Shown: positions 9,131 through 18,593, counted from the first letter of the stretch. The stretch is DNA of 64,000 nucleotides from Chengkuizengella sp. SCS-71B (GCF_040100845.1 NZ_JAZHSH010000001.1:1550001-1614000), one strand, 5' to 3'. The notes: generated by a model from the letters alone, not told the origin. Numbers and translations: made by a program.

Positions 9131-10276
9131 ATGAAAGGGATAAAAGTATTTTTCAGATTGATATTAATACTTACATTGACGTTTACAACCTTTTCAATAA
9201 GTAAAGCTGAATCTGGAGTCCCAACCTCTGCTGAATCGTTTGCATTAATTGATGTAGAATCTGGGAGAATTATAGAGAGCAAACAAGGGGACGAACAAAT
9301 GCTTATTGCAAGCATTACTAAAATTATGACAGCAATCGTGGCGATTGAAGATGGGGACCTGTCAAGTGAGGTAACTGTAGGTAAAAACGCCTACAGAAAG
9401 GAAGGTTCATCCATTTATTTGCATTTAGGTGAAAAAATGAATTTACAAGACATGGTTTACGGTTTGATGCTTAGGTCTGGAAATGATGCTGCAACAGCTA
9501 TTGCAGAGCATGTTGGTGGATCAATTGAAGGGTTTTCTTTTTTAATGAACCTAAAAGCAGAAGAAATTGGGATGGAGAATTCTAACTTTGTGAATCCACA
9601 TGGATTAAATGAAGATGGACATTACTCTTCAGCAAATGATATTGCCAAATTATCGGCTTATGCATTAAAAAATCCGATATTTCAGGAAATAGTAAGAACC
9701 AAGGTTAAAAAAGTACCTAATCCATATGAGGAATGGGAATATACTTGGTACAACAAAAATAAGATGCTAGCACTTTATGAAGGGGCAGATGGAGTTAAAA
9801 CGGGTTATACAAAAAATGCAGGTCGCTGTTTGGTTTCGTCAGCGACAAGAAATGGGCAGCAATTAGTTGTTGTTACTTTAAATGCCCCTCAAGATTGGGC
9901 AGATCATAGTCGGTTGCTCGATTTTGGATTTGAAGCTTATCCACATCATTACATTATACAAGAAGGGGAGTCAGTACAAGGACAGCCCTATATAGCAAGT
10001 AAATCTTTTAAGTATCCGCTATCTGAGGAAGAACGTTCTAAAGTAAATCAAAAATTGAAACTCATCAGTCCAGAATCTGTAGATTACAGACTTGGTGAAA
10101 GAGGCAAATTGCAATTTATGCTAAATGACACATGGATTGGTTCAATACCTGTAAATGATGTCAGTGATACATTAAGTGGAAATTCACAATTGTACTCCAG
10201 AAAATATATGGAATTTCATATACGCTCCTATATGATGACTTTAAAAAATTTAGTGAAGGATTTATTCACATGGTAA
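9131..10276 (+). CDS. dacB: Sporulation D-Ala-D-Ala carboxypeptidase (PBP5*-like)
   Basis: This is a low-molecular-weight penicillin-binding protein that trims terminal D-alanine and so controls cross-linking of spore cortex peptidoglycan. An N-terminal signal peptide (about residues 1-26, ending SISKAES) precedes the peptidase domain. Catalytic motifs are SITK (SxxK), SGN in LMLRSGNDAATA, and KTG in GVKTGYTKNAG. The C-terminal part is the usual beta-rich extension with an amphipathic tail. The ATG was chosen because GGAGG lies six bases before it; an ATG 12 bases upstream overlaps that site. Position before spmA-spmB, as in Bacillus, supports dacB rather than dacA or dacF. Confidence 0.92.
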   Translation: MKGIKVFFRLILILTLTFTTFSISKAESGVPTSAESFALIDVESGRIIESKQGDEQMLIASITKIMTAIVAIEDGDLSSEVTVGKNAYRKEGSSIYLHLGEKMNLQDMVYGLMLRSGNDAATAIAEHVGGSIEGFSFLMNLKAEEIGMENSNFVNPHGLNEDGHYSSANDIAKLSAYALKNPIFQEIVRTKVKKVPNPYEEWEYTWYNKNKMLALYEGADGVKTGYTKNAGRCLVSSATRNGQQLVVVTLNAPQDWADHSRLLDFGFEAYPHHYIIQEGESVQGQPYIASKSFKYPLSEEERSKVNQKLKLISPESVDYRLGERGKLQFMLNDTWIGSIPVNDVSDTLSGNSQLYSRKYMEFHIRSYMMTLKNLVKDLFTW

Positions 10277-10857
10277 ATTTAATCTGGTTATTTTTTATCT
10301 TAATAGGTTTTATTGTTGCTGCATCCCAAGGAAATATTGCTGTTTTTTCTGAAGCGGTATTTGATGGGGCAAAAACCGGTGTGACGATCTGTTTCAGTTT
10401 AATTAGTGTATTGGTTCTTTGGCTTGGTTTAATGAGAATTGCTGAGGATGCAGGATTATTAAAGAAACTTTCTATTTTGCTTCGTCCTATTGTTCGATTT
10501 TTATTTCCTACCATTCCAAAGGATCATCCTTCAATTGGATACATTATGTCAAATATGAGTGCCAATATGCTTGGATTAAATAATGCTGCTACACCTATGG
10601 GCATTAAAGCAATGGAAGAATTGCAAAAGTTAAATGTAAATAAAGAAACTGCTAGTCCAGCTATGTGTACTTTATTAGCATTAAATACATCCAGCATAAC
10701 GATCATACCAACCACTATTATTGCAATTCGTATGGCAAATCAATCAATGGACCCATTTGAAATCGTAGGGACAACATTGATGGCTACAGCGATTTCTACA
10801 ACAGCCGCGATTGTGGTAGATAAATGGTACCAAAGAAAAGCTTTACGGAACGAATGA
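10270..10857 (+). CDS. spmA: Spore maturation protein SpmA
   Basis: SpmA and SpmB are integral membrane proteins required in Bacillus for proper spore core dehydration and heat resistance. This 195-residue protein has several hydrophobic helices and the nucleoside-recognition (Gate) domain found in SpmA, with the conserved segment NMSANMLGLNNAATPMGIKAM. The start overlaps the dacB stop by seven bases, so the two are translationally coupled. The mechanism of the family is not established; transport across the membrane is the usual suggestion. Confidence 0.92.
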   Translation: MVNLIWLFFILIGFIVAASQGNIAVFSEAVFDGAKTGVTICFSLISVLVLWLGLMRIAEDAGLLKKLSILLRPIVRFLFPTIPKDHPSIGYIMSNMSANMLGLNNAATPMGIKAMEELQKLNVNKETASPAMCTLLALNTSSITIIPTTIIAIRMANQSMDPFEIVGTTLMATAISTTAAIVVDKWYQRKALRNE

Positions 10858-10898
10858 GGAAATACAATGGAGTTTATCTACAAGTAGAAGGTGATTGA

Positions 10899-11432
10899 AT
10901 GTACGGAATCATAACTGCTATATCTCTTTGGGCTATTCCGGTGATTATAGTTTTTATCTCATTATATGCTTTCTTTAAAAAGGTCCCTGTTTACGAATCC
11001 TTTATAGACGGGGCGAAAGATGGTTTTGATACGGCGATAAAAATCATTCCTCATCTTGTTGGAATGATGGTTGCCATTAGTGTTTTTAGAGCATCTGGAG
11101 CGATGGATTTTTTGTTGGGATTTCTCCATCCAGTTTTAAATTTTATAGGTGTTCCAAGTGAGGTATTTCCCTTAGCCATTTTAAGGCCCATTACTGGCGC
11201 TGGTTCACTTGCATTTACAACTGATCTTATTCAGGAGTATGGACCAGATTCAATGATTGGTAGGATTGCTTCTACTGTACAAGGCTCTACAGATACTACT
11301 CTTTATGTGCTAACAGTATACTTTGGGGCAGTAGGGATTCGTAAGAGTAGATATGCTCTAAAAGTAGGTTTAATATCAGATATGGTAGGCTTTGCTGCAG
11401 CTATAATCATTTGTATGTTAGTGTTTGGATAG
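10899..11432 (+). CDS. spmB: Spore maturation protein SpmB
   Basis: This 177-residue partner of SpmA has a similar Gate-type membrane domain. Visible features are an N-terminal helix, the segment FIDGAKDGFDTAIKIIPHLVG, and the conserved RPITGAGSLAF and GSTDTTLYVLTVYFGAVGIRK. AGAAGGTGATTGA precedes the ATG. It is the last gene of the dacB-spmA-spmB operon and is followed by a strong terminator. Confidence 0.92.
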   Translation: MYGIITAISLWAIPVIIVFISLYAFFKKVPVYESFIDGAKDGFDTAIKIIPHLVGMMVAISVFRASGAMDFLLGFLHPVLNFIGVPSEVFPLAILRPITGAGSLAFTTDLIQEYGPDSMIGRIASTVQGSTDTTLYVLTVYFGAVGIRKSRYALKVGLISDMVGFAAAIIICMLVFG

Positions 11433-11465
11433 GGATAGACTTAAATTGTAGTTTACTACTTGTTA

Positions 11466-11498
11466 AAGCTTTCTCCAATTAGGAGGAAGCTTTTTTTT
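11466..11498 (+). terminator. Terminator after spmB
   Basis: AAGCTTTCTCC pairs with GGAGGAAGCTT around AATTA and continues into seven to eight T. Confidence 0.9.
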
Positions 11499-11559
11499 CT
11501 CACCTACAATCTGTAAACCTCATATAATGTAATTCACATGATTTGATTTGAGGTGAGTT

Positions 11560-11898
11560 ATGGATTATCTAGGTATCGTTATACACCATTCGATCTGTCC
11601 ATCCATCAATGGTAAAGGATATGATTATTACATCACTAAGGATTTAAGCATTATTCCTGCAACAGATGCATTCGATACAGAATTTATTCATATTTGTGTT
11701 GAAGGTAATTTTACAGAAGTGAAGGAACTGCCTATTGTTATGAAAGAACAGCTTTTTATTATTAAAAAACTCATTTTGAGGTTATCAGCTTTACATGGTT
11801 TTTCTACCCATGATGTATATGGGCATACACTAGAGTGTCCAGGAGGAGACTTTCCATGGTATGACCTTGTGATTTCTTCCGATAATGTATATCATTAA
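11560..11898 (+). CDS. Small N-acetylmuramoyl-L-alanine amidase-like protein
   Basis: The 112 residues resemble a compact amidase_2/PGRP zinc amidase domain, which cleaves the lactyl-peptide bond in peptidoglycan. Candidate zinc ligands are H9/H10 in VIHHSICPS, H89 in GHTLECPGG and C93. The GNF sequence after IHICVE is also typical. There is no signal peptide, no transmembrane helix and no cell-wall binding domain, so the protein would be cytoplasmic unless exported by another route. It lies 18 bases upstream of rluB and likely shares its transcript. It could be a mother-cell enzyme or an inactive relative. GAGGTGAG precedes the start. Confidence 0.7.
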   Translation: MDYLGIVIHHSICPSINGKGYDYYITKDLSIIPATDAFDTEFIHICVEGNFTEVKELPIVMKEQLFIIKKLILRLSALHGFSTHDVYGHTLECPGGDFPWYDLVISSDNVYH

Positions 11899-11916
11899 CC
11901 CTTGAGGTGATATATC

Positions 11917-12663
11917 ATGGAAAGACTGCAAAAGGTACTTGCAAATGCGGGAATTGCTTCCAGAAGAAAATCAGAAGAAATTATATTAGCTGGAAGAGTG
12001 GAAGTAAATGAGAAGATAATAAATACTTTAGGGGTAAAAGTTAACCCTGAAGAAGACATAATTAAGGTAGACGGAAAACCCATTAGAAGTGAAAGCAAAA
12101 TTTATGTGTTATTTCATAAACCTAAAGGAGTGATTAGCAGTGTAAAGGATCCAGAGGGCAGGCAAGTTGTAACAGATTACTTGAAAAAAGTGAAACAACG
12201 TGTATATCCAGTCGGCCGTTTGGATTATGATACTGAGGGTTTATTATTACTTACGAATGATGGAGAGTTCTCCAACTTAATGACACATCCCAAACATCAT
12301 ATTGAAAAGACATATTTTGTTACAGTGAAGGGTATTCCGCATGGTTCTAAGTTGGATCGTCTGAAAGAAGGCATTGTATTGGATGATGGTAAGACGGCTC
12401 CAGCTGAAGTGGAATACCATGATGTGAATCCAGATAAAAATGAATCAATTATCTCTATTACAATTCACGAAGGGAAAAACAGACAAGTTCGTAGAATGTT
12501 TGAAGCTCTTTCAGTCCAAGTGAAAAGATTGAAAAGAGTTCAATTCGGTTTTTTAAATCTTCAAGGTGTTTCTAGAGGGAAGTTTAGATATCTTCAAACA
12601 AGTGAAGTAAAAGAATTAAAAGATCTTGCGTTGAAGTCACATAAAATTCAAAATAAAGTCTAA
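11917..12663 (+). CDS. rluB: 23S rRNA pseudouridine synthase RluB
   Basis: RluB converts a uridine in helix 89 of 23S rRNA (U2605 in E. coli numbering) to pseudouridine. The N-terminal S4 RNA-binding domain spans about residues 1-60 (MERLQKVLANAGIASRRKSE). The catalytic domain has the RsuA-family signature VGRLDYDTEGLLLLTNDG with the catalytic Asp, and EGKNRQVRRMF downstream. Length (248 aa) is normal. TGAGGTGATA precedes the ATG. The same gene sits beside dacB-spmAB in Bacillus. Confidence 0.93.
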   Translation: MERLQKVLANAGIASRRKSEEIILAGRVEVNEKIINTLGVKVNPEEDIIKVDGKPIRSESKIYVLFHKPKGVISSVKDPEGRQVVTDYLKKVKQRVYPVGRLDYDTEGLLLLTNDGEFSNLMTHPKHHIEKTYFVTVKGIPHGSKLDRLKEGIVLDDGKTAPAEVEYHDVNPDKNESIISITIHEGKNRQVRRMFEALSVQVKRLKRVQFGFLNLQGVSRGKFRYLQTSEVKELKDLALKSHKIQNKV

Positions 12664-12765
12664 AAATTGAAAAATGTTTCGATATAATGGAATAGTATCA
12701 TTATTACTGTAAAATAAAGTGATGCAGTTTAATATTTTTTGAAGTAAGAAAGCAAGGTGTTCTGA

Positions 12766-13293
12766 TTGAAAAACAATAAAAAATGGATACAGTATATCAT
12801 ATTAATTCTATTTGTAGTTATTGCTGGTGTAACACTTTTTAGTGGTGTTCTTTCAACAGATGAAGTTCCTGAAGTGGGTAAGTTAGCTCCAGACTTTTCT
12901 TTGAAAGGTCTGAATGGACAAGTCTATCAACTTTCAGACTTTAAAGGTAAACCAGTAGTTGTGAATTTCTGGGGTAGCTTTTGTGAACCTTGTGTAAGGG
13001 AAATGCCAGCAATTGAGGACATTTATAACAAATATCAAACTGAGGACTTAATGGTTCTTGGTATTAATTTGGCTGAACCAGAAGTTACAGTCCAAAGTTT
13101 TGTAAATCAAGTTGGTGTTACTTTTCCAATCCTTTTAGATAAGAATATTGTTTCTGATCAATATGATGTCAAATATTATCCAACTACTTTTTTCGTGGAT
13201 GTTAATGGAATTATAATGGAAAAGAAGATTGGTGAAATGAGCGAATCCTATTTAATTCAGACTGTGAACAAGTTAACAGCAGAAAAGGAGTAA
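12766..13293 (+). CDS. resA: Thiol-disulfide oxidoreductase ResA
   Basis: ResA is a membrane-anchored thioredoxin-like protein outside the membrane that reduces the haem-binding cysteines of apocytochrome c. A signal anchor occupies about residues 8-28. The thioredoxin fold follows, with active site C73-E-P-C76 in FWGSFCEPCVREM and the cis-proline in YYPTTFFVD. The start is TTG behind AAGGTG. It opens the resABC genes for cytochrome c maturation, and resB begins four bases after its stop. Confidence 0.93.
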   Translation: MKNNKKWIQYIILILFVVIAGVTLFSGVLSTDEVPEVGKLAPDFSLKGLNGQVYQLSDFKGKPVVVNFWGSFCEPCVREMPAIEDIYNKYQTEDLMVLGINLAEPEVTVQSFVNQVGVTFPILLDKNIVSDQYDVKYYPTTFFVDVNGIIMEKKIGEMSESYLIQTVNKLTAEKE

Positions 13294-13297
13294 AACA

Positions 13298-14971
13298 ATG
13301 ATTCAAAATACAAAGTGTGAATGCGGGCATCAAAATCCAGTGAATACAGTACTTTGTGAATCTTGTGGAAAACCTTTAATAGATGATCAAAGTGTAGAGC
13401 CATTGGAAATGCGTTATGATGGTGCTGTTCGCAGATCTCAACGTGATAACAAAACAATCATTGACCGTGTTTGGAGCTTTTTTTCTTCTGTTAAAGTAGC
13501 GATATATTTAATATTTTTCACACTTTGTGGTGCTTCGTTAGGAACGATATACCCGCAAGAAAGTACCTTTATTAACATAGACCCCTCTACATACTACCCA
13601 GAGACGTATGGAACGATGGGCTCAATTTATTATATGTTAGGTCTTTCACATACTTATGATTCTTGGTGGTTTAAACTTCTTTTAATTATGATTGGTACAT
13701 CGCTAGTTATATGTAGTTTAGACCGAGTATTACCTTTATACAGAGCTTTGAACAAACAAAAAATTAGAAAACATGATCAATTTATAAGAAGGCAGAAAGT
13801 GGTCTATACTGGGGATATTAAGGGAATAGAAAATGATCAAGATGCTGAGCGGTGGGTAACTGATTTTTCAGCCGTTTTAAAGAAGAAGTTCTATCGTGTA
13901 ACAACAGACGGAAGTTCATTATTAGCAGAAAAAAATAGATTTAGTCGTTGGGGACCTTATATTAATCATATCGGGCTCATTATATTTTTGATAGCGGTAT
14001 TATTACGTTTAATCGTATCACCATGGTATATGGAAGAATATATTTCTGTTTTGGATGGAGATATTGAACATATTCCTGGAACTAACTATTATGTTGAAAA
14101 TGAAGGGTTCACTGTTGAATATTATGCTGAGGATGAATTATCTGAAAAGACAGTTGAAAAAGGAAAAATCATTCCAAAACTGTTTGCAACTGAAGCTGTG
14201 TTATATGAATGTGTAGAAAACTGTAATGATCCTATAGAAGACCCTGTATTGGAGGAAGTGAAAAAACACTCGATTCAAGTGAACGAACCGTTAGAATACG
14301 AAGGGTTATTAATTTATCAAATGGGTTATGAAGAGACCCCTCAATTAAACTCAGTTAATGCTACTTTGAAAAATAGAGAAACTAATGAGGAATATGGTCA
14401 GTTTGTTTTAGAAATGGACAATCCCAAATCAGCATATGATGTGGGTGATTATCAATTAGAACTTATTGGTTATTACCCAGACTTTACATTTATTAACGGT
14501 GAAGCAGGTACAAAATCTTCTAAACCTAATGCACCTGCATTTATTTTTTCAATTCATGGACCCGGATTGTCTGAAGAAGGGGAGATCAATATGTATTTTC
14601 CTATTCCACAACATAAAGCCACCTATCAAGAAGATCAAATTAATATTGCAGCTGGTAGCACATTAGTAATTGATGTTGGATCTATGAAAGATGTAGACTT
14701 TTCGTCATATACTAGTTTTTTAAGTGCCAGAAAAGATACGATATTACCGATGGTTTGGGTCGGTCTTTCCATCTCAATGATCGGGTTGATTCTAGGATTT
14801 TATTGGAATCATCGCAGAATTTGGCTTAAATTTGATAAAAATCAATTACTGTTAGGTGCTCATTCTAATAAAAATTGGTTTGGATTAAGAAAAGAAGTTG
14901 CTCAAGCATTGCACAAATCTGGTATAGAAGTAGAACCTAAATCACTAGAAAACGAGGTGAAAAACAGTTGA
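13298..14971 (+). CDS. resB: Cytochrome c biogenesis protein ResB
   Basis: ResB works with ResC in the system II cytochrome c synthase that moves haem across the membrane and attaches it to apocytochromes. The N terminus is a cytoplasmic zinc ribbon (C-x-C-GHQNP...C-x2-C), also known in Bacillus ResB. Transmembrane helices follow at about residues 68-88 and 125-145, another near 220-245, then a large extracytoplasmic domain and a final helix around 485-505 (LPMVWVGLSISMIGLILGFYW). Length (557 aa) is normal. It overlaps resC by four bases. Confidence 0.93.
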   Translation: MIQNTKCECGHQNPVNTVLCESCGKPLIDDQSVEPLEMRYDGAVRRSQRDNKTIIDRVWSFFSSVKVAIYLIFFTLCGASLGTIYPQESTFINIDPSTYYPETYGTMGSIYYMLGLSHTYDSWWFKLLLIMIGTSLVICSLDRVLPLYRALNKQKIRKHDQFIRRQKVVYTGDIKGIENDQDAERWVTDFSAVLKKKFYRVTTDGSSLLAEKNRFSRWGPYINHIGLIIFLIAVLLRLIVSPWYMEEYISVLDGDIEHIPGTNYYVENEGFTVEYYAEDELSEKTVEKGKIIPKLFATEAVLYECVENCNDPIEDPVLEEVKKHSIQVNEPLEYEGLLIYQMGYEETPQLNSVNATLKNRETNEEYGQFVLEMDNPKSAYDVGDYQLELIGYYPDFTFINGEAGTKSSKPNAPAFIFSIHGPGLSEEGEINMYFPIPQHKATYQEDQINIAAGSTLVIDVGSMKDVDFSSYTSFLSARKDTILPMVWVGLSISMIGLILGFYWNHRRIWLKFDKNQLLLGAHSNKNWFGLRKEVAQALHKSGIEVEPKSLENEVKNS

Positions 14972-16230
14972 GTTTAGAACAAATAAGTAATACTAGTTTA
15001 ATTTTAGCATTTATTTTATATATAGTTTCTGCCTTCTTCTTTGTAATCTCAATTACAGGGAAAAAGTGGAGTAATCGCGAGCCTATAGAACATACAAAAC
15101 GTTGGAGTAAAATGGCATTTATCATTACAGTAATAGGGTTTGCTTCTCAAATCGTATACTTTATTACAAGATGGATTTATTCTGATCATATTCCAACATC
15201 AAATATGTTTGAATTTATGTCATTTTTGTCTATGATGATCATCGCAGGGTTTATTATTATTTATCTCATGTATCGTTCACCTGCTTTAGGCGTTTTCTCA
15301 TTACCAGTAGGATTTATAATTTTAGCATATGCAATGGTGTTCCCTTGGGAAGCAGAGCCTTTAATTCCTGCTTTGCAAAGTTACTGGCTTAAAATTCACG
15401 TTACTACTGCAGCCCTTGGCGAGGCTTTTTTTGCAGTAGGATTTGCTACAGGGTTAATGTATCTAATTAGAACAGTGAACTTTTCAGGCACTTCAAAGAA
15501 AGAACGCAGATCCATAAGAGGTGTAGAATTTACCATATTTGTTATACTTGTAGTAATAGGTTTTATTGGATCAGTTTTTCTTTTTAACGGCATGGATTAT
15601 CATGCGGAATTTTCAAAGGAAGTTATTGTATCTGCTGAAGATTCAGAGTTAGATCAAGTCATTAAAGAAGATGTGGAATATACATTACCTCCAATTGTAA
15701 AACCTTACAACAGTGAAATAGTGTCAATGGATTCTTACTTTGGAATTCAAAAACCGTTATTTGAAGCACCATTTTGGATGAAAGGCGTAAATGCGGGTCG
15801 TAAATTAAATACCGTAGTTTGGGCATTGATTATAGGGACTTTGCTTTATTGTGTTTTGAGGTTGATCTTACGAAAACCAATTGGTGCAAGTATACAACCA
15901 ATATTAAGTGATTTAGATCCAGATGATTTAGATGAAATTAGTTATCGTTCCATTGCCCTCGGCTTCCCTATCTTTACTTTAGGTGCTCTAATATTTGCTA
16001 TGATTTGGGCGCACATTGCTTGGGAAAGGTTTTGGGGTTGGGACCCAAAAGAAGTATGGGCATTAATTGTATGGTTATTTTATAGTGTATATTTACATTT
16101 GCGTTTATCTAGTGGCTGGCAGGGTTCAAAATCATCTTGGTTATCCGTCATTGGATTTTTAATTGTAATGTTTACGTTGGTGGGCGTTAATTTAGTTATA
16201 GCTGGATTACACTCTTATGCAGGAGTATAA
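14968..16230 (+). CDS. resC: Cytochrome c biogenesis protein ResC (CcsA)
   Basis: ResC is the multi-spanning partner of ResB and belongs to the haem-handling proteins with a tryptophan-rich WWD motif, seen here as WERFWGWDPKEVWALIVWLFY. Flanking conserved histidines lie in KIHVTTAALGEAFFA and YSVYLHLRLSSGW. About eight to nine transmembrane helices are evident. It starts at TTG, overlapping the resB stop (TTGA), behind GAGGTGAAAAAC. It ends the ABC part of the cluster; 145 bases separate it from resD. Confidence 0.93.
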   Translation: MSLEQISNTSLILAFILYIVSAFFFVISITGKKWSNREPIEHTKRWSKMAFIITVIGFASQIVYFITRWIYSDHIPTSNMFEFMSFLSMMIIAGFIIIYLMYRSPALGVFSLPVGFIILAYAMVFPWEAEPLIPALQSYWLKIHVTTAALGEAFFAVGFATGLMYLIRTVNFSGTSKKERRSIRGVEFTIFVILVVIGFIGSVFLFNGMDYHAEFSKEVIVSAEDSELDQVIKEDVEYTLPPIVKPYNSEIVSMDSYFGIQKPLFEAPFWMKGVNAGRKLNTVVWALIIGTLLYCVLRLILRKPIGASIQPILSDLDPDDLDEISYRSIALGFPIFTLGALIFAMIWAHIAWERFWGWDPKEVWALIVWLFYSVYLHLRLSSGWQGSKSSWLSVIGFLIVMFTLVGVNLVIAGLHSYAGV

Positions 16231-16238
16231 TATAAATA

Positions 16239-16255
16239 TACCTATAAAAGTGAAG
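16239..16255 (+). repeat. Post-stop dispersed motif, copy 2
   Basis: TACCTATAAAAGTGAAG lies nine bases after the resC stop and differs at two positions from the copy behind ypeB. It runs into a small GAAGC-GAA-GCTTC hairpin. Confidence 0.4.
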
Positions 16256-16375
16256 CGAAGCTTCAAACAACATAAGTGATTCAAGGAAGTACAAACAGCT
16301 TAGAATCTACCAGTCATGTATGAATCATTAATATATATTTTCAAAGGTTATTCTAAGATAGGAGTTGAAAATACG

Positions 16376-17089
16376 ATGTCAGAAAAAAGTATAATTTTAG
16401 TTGTAGATGATGAGGAAAGAATACGTAGACTTCTTCGTATGTATCTTGAAAAAGAAGGATGTGTAGTAGATGAAGCTGAGGATGGAGAGACAGCTTTAGA
16501 AATGGCTCTTGAAAAGGATTATGATTTAATTCTCTTAGATTTGATGCTTCCAGGAATGGATGGAACTGAGGTTTGTGAGAAACTCAGGATTCAAAAAGCA
16601 ACTCCAGTTATCATGTTAACAGCAAAAGGGGAAGAGGCAAATCGAGTGCAAGGATTTGAGGTAGGCACAGATGATTATGTAGTAAAACCATTTAGTCCGA
16701 GAGAAGTTATCTACAGAGTAAAAGCAATCTTACGACGTTCATCCGCTACTGCATATCTAACAAGTGAAGATAGTTCTAGTAATAACATTGTTTTTCCAAA
16801 TTTAATCATTGAACATGATGCACATCGTGTCACTGCTAACGGACAAATTATTAGTTTAACCCCTAAAGAATATGAATTGTTACATTACTTAGCTACATCT
16901 CCAGATAAGGTGTATTCTCGAGAAGAATTATTAAAAGATGTTTGGAACTATGAGTTTTTTGGTGATCTAAGAACCGTTGATACTCATGTTAAGAGGCTTA
17001 GAGAAAAGTTAAATAAGGTTTCACCTGAAGCAGCTTCTATGATTCATACTGTTTGGGGAGTGGGGTATAAGTTAGAGGTGCCAAAATAA
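16376..17089 (+). CDS. resD: Response regulator ResD
   Basis: ResD is the OmpR-family regulator that turns on respiration genes, especially under oxygen limitation or nitric oxide. The receiver domain (about 1-120) shows VVDDEERIRRLLRMYLE with the acidic pocket, LILLDLMLPGMDG with the phospho-accepting Asp, and TAKGEE and VVKPFSP. The winged-helix DNA-binding domain follows, with LTPKEYELLHYLATSPDKVY and RTVDTHVKRLREKL. I start at the ATG of MSEKSI, behind AGGAG and aligned with Bacillus ResD; an ATG 60 bases upstream would add an atypical N terminus. resE follows two bases later. Confidence 0.94.
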   Translation: MSEKSIILVVDDEERIRRLLRMYLEKEGCVVDEAEDGETALEMALEKDYDLILLDLMLPGMDGTEVCEKLRIQKATPVIMLTAKGEEANRVQGFEVGTDDYVVKPFSPREVIYRVKAILRRSSATAYLTSEDSSSNNIVFPNLIIEHDAHRVTANGQIISLTPKEYELLHYLATSPDKVYSREELLKDVWNYEFFGDLRTVDTHVKRLREKLNKVSPEAASMIHTVWGVGYKLEVPK

Positions 17090-17090
17090 A

Positions 17091-18518
17091 GTGAATATAT
17101 GGAAGAGTGTAGTTGGTAAGCTGTGGATTACGATTATCCTTCTAGTTGCTTTTGTAATCACATTTTTAGGATTGTTTTTATTAGTATATATCGATGTGAA
17201 TTTTGATAAAAATTCACAGGAAATTAGTTGGTTATTTGTTTATACAGGCATTATTGGTTTTTTGTTAACTACATTTTTTGCATTTTTTTTATTTACAAAA
17301 ATTACACAGCCTTTATTACAATTAAAAAAAGCAGCAGATTCCATTACCGTTGGGGAATATAAAACTCGTGTTGAGATTCGTTCCTCTGATGAAATTGGAC
17401 AGCTGGCTAATAGATTTAATCATATGGCTGAAAAGCTTGAACAAACCATCAGAGACCTAAATCATGAGAAAGAGCAATTAGGAAGCATTTTACGCAGTAT
17501 GACGGATGTGGTTATCACTTTTGATGCTCAAGGTACTATTTTACTTGCAAACCCTCAAGGTGAGAAGCTGATCCAACAGTGGTCTGCTCTTTCTTGGGAA
17601 CAGGCTCCAGAAAAAATTACTTTAAAGCATACTCCAGAACCTCTTCAACCTTTATTTCAAACCGTAGTATCAAACAATGAAGAGCTGACTTCTAAGTTAT
17701 ATGTACTAAATGATGTATGGTCAGTGGTTATTACTCCACTTTATGCTCAAGATATGGTTCGTGGTGCAGTTGCTGTTTTACGTAACGTTACTGAAGAGGA
17801 TCGCTTAGAAAAATTACGTAAAGATTTTGTTGCGAATGTATCTCATGAATTAAGAACTCCGCTTTCTATGTTGCAGGGGTATAGTGAAGCACTTTTGGAT
17901 GATATTGCAGGATCTATAGATGAAAAGAAGGAACTTGCACAGATTATTTTAGACGAATCGTTACGTATGAGCAGATTAGTCAAAGACTTATTAGACTTGG
18001 CGAAAATGGAAACAGGAAACATCGAATTGAATTGTGATCGGGTGAACATTACAACATTACTTGAACGAGTCATTCGTAAATTTTCAGCATTAGCCAATGA
18101 ACATCATGGTGTAACAATTAAACAGAATATAGCTAAGGGAGATTTATGGATAGAATGTGGTGATGAAGACCGTTTAGAGCAAGTTTTAACTAATTTATTA
18201 GATAATGGCTTGCGACACACACCTAAAGGAGCATCTATATTTATTCGTGCGCATTATACAGCGAATCAAGATGGAATACGAGTTGAAATAGAAGATCAAG
18301 GAGAGGGAATCCCCACTGAGGATTTACCGTATATATTTGAAAGGTTTTATAAAGCAGACAAAGCAAGGACACGTAATTCTACAGGTGGAACTGGGTTAGG
18401 ATTATCCATTGTTAAGAATATTGTTCAATCCCATGAAGGTACGATAGAAGCTAAGAGTATAGTTGGGAAAGGCACAACTTTTTCATTTATAATACCATGT
18501 CATAGATCAAGTGAGTAA
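17091..18518 (+). CDS. resE: Sensor histidine kinase ResE (short extracytoplasmic loop)
   Basis: ResE phosphorylates ResD in response to respiratory state. Two transmembrane helices (about 10-33 and 46-69) enclose only a dozen residues, unlike Bacillus ResE, which has a large loop outside the membrane. Then come HAMP (about 70-122), PAS (about 128-235), the phospho-accepting histidine in NVSHELRTPLSML, and the ATPase domain with NLLDNGLRHTP, DQGEGIP and GGTGLGLSIVK. The protein is 475 residues against roughly 590 in Bacillus, almost all the difference being the missing loop. It begins at GTG and ends the operon at a strong terminator. Confidence 0.92.
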   Translation: MNIWKSVVGKLWITIILLVAFVITFLGLFLLVYIDVNFDKNSQEISWLFVYTGIIGFLLTTFFAFFLFTKITQPLLQLKKAADSITVGEYKTRVEIRSSDEIGQLANRFNHMAEKLEQTIRDLNHEKEQLGSILRSMTDVVITFDAQGTILLANPQGEKLIQQWSALSWEQAPEKITLKHTPEPLQPLFQTVVSNNEELTSKLYVLNDVWSVVITPLYAQDMVRGAVAVLRNVTEEDRLEKLRKDFVANVSHELRTPLSMLQGYSEALLDDIAGSIDEKKELAQIILDESLRMSRLVKDLLDLAKMETGNIELNCDRVNITTLLERVIRKFSALANEHHGVTIKQNIAKGDLWIECGDEDRLEQVLTNLLDNGLRHTPKGASIFIRAHYTANQDGIRVEIEDQGEGIPTEDLPYIFERFYKADKARTRNSTGGTGLGLSIVKNIVQSHEGTIEAKSIVGKGTTFSFIIPCHRSSE

Positions 18519-18550
18519 CATTAGGCATTCATTTATTAAATATAACTAGG

Positions 18551-18593
18551 AGCTTTACTTTTAAAACTTAACTTAAAGGTAAAGCTTTTTTTA
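18551..18593 (+). terminator. Terminator after resE
   Basis: AGCTTTACTTTTAA pairs with TTAAAGGTAAAGCT (14 bases, one G-U) and is followed by TTTTTTT. Confidence 0.9.
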
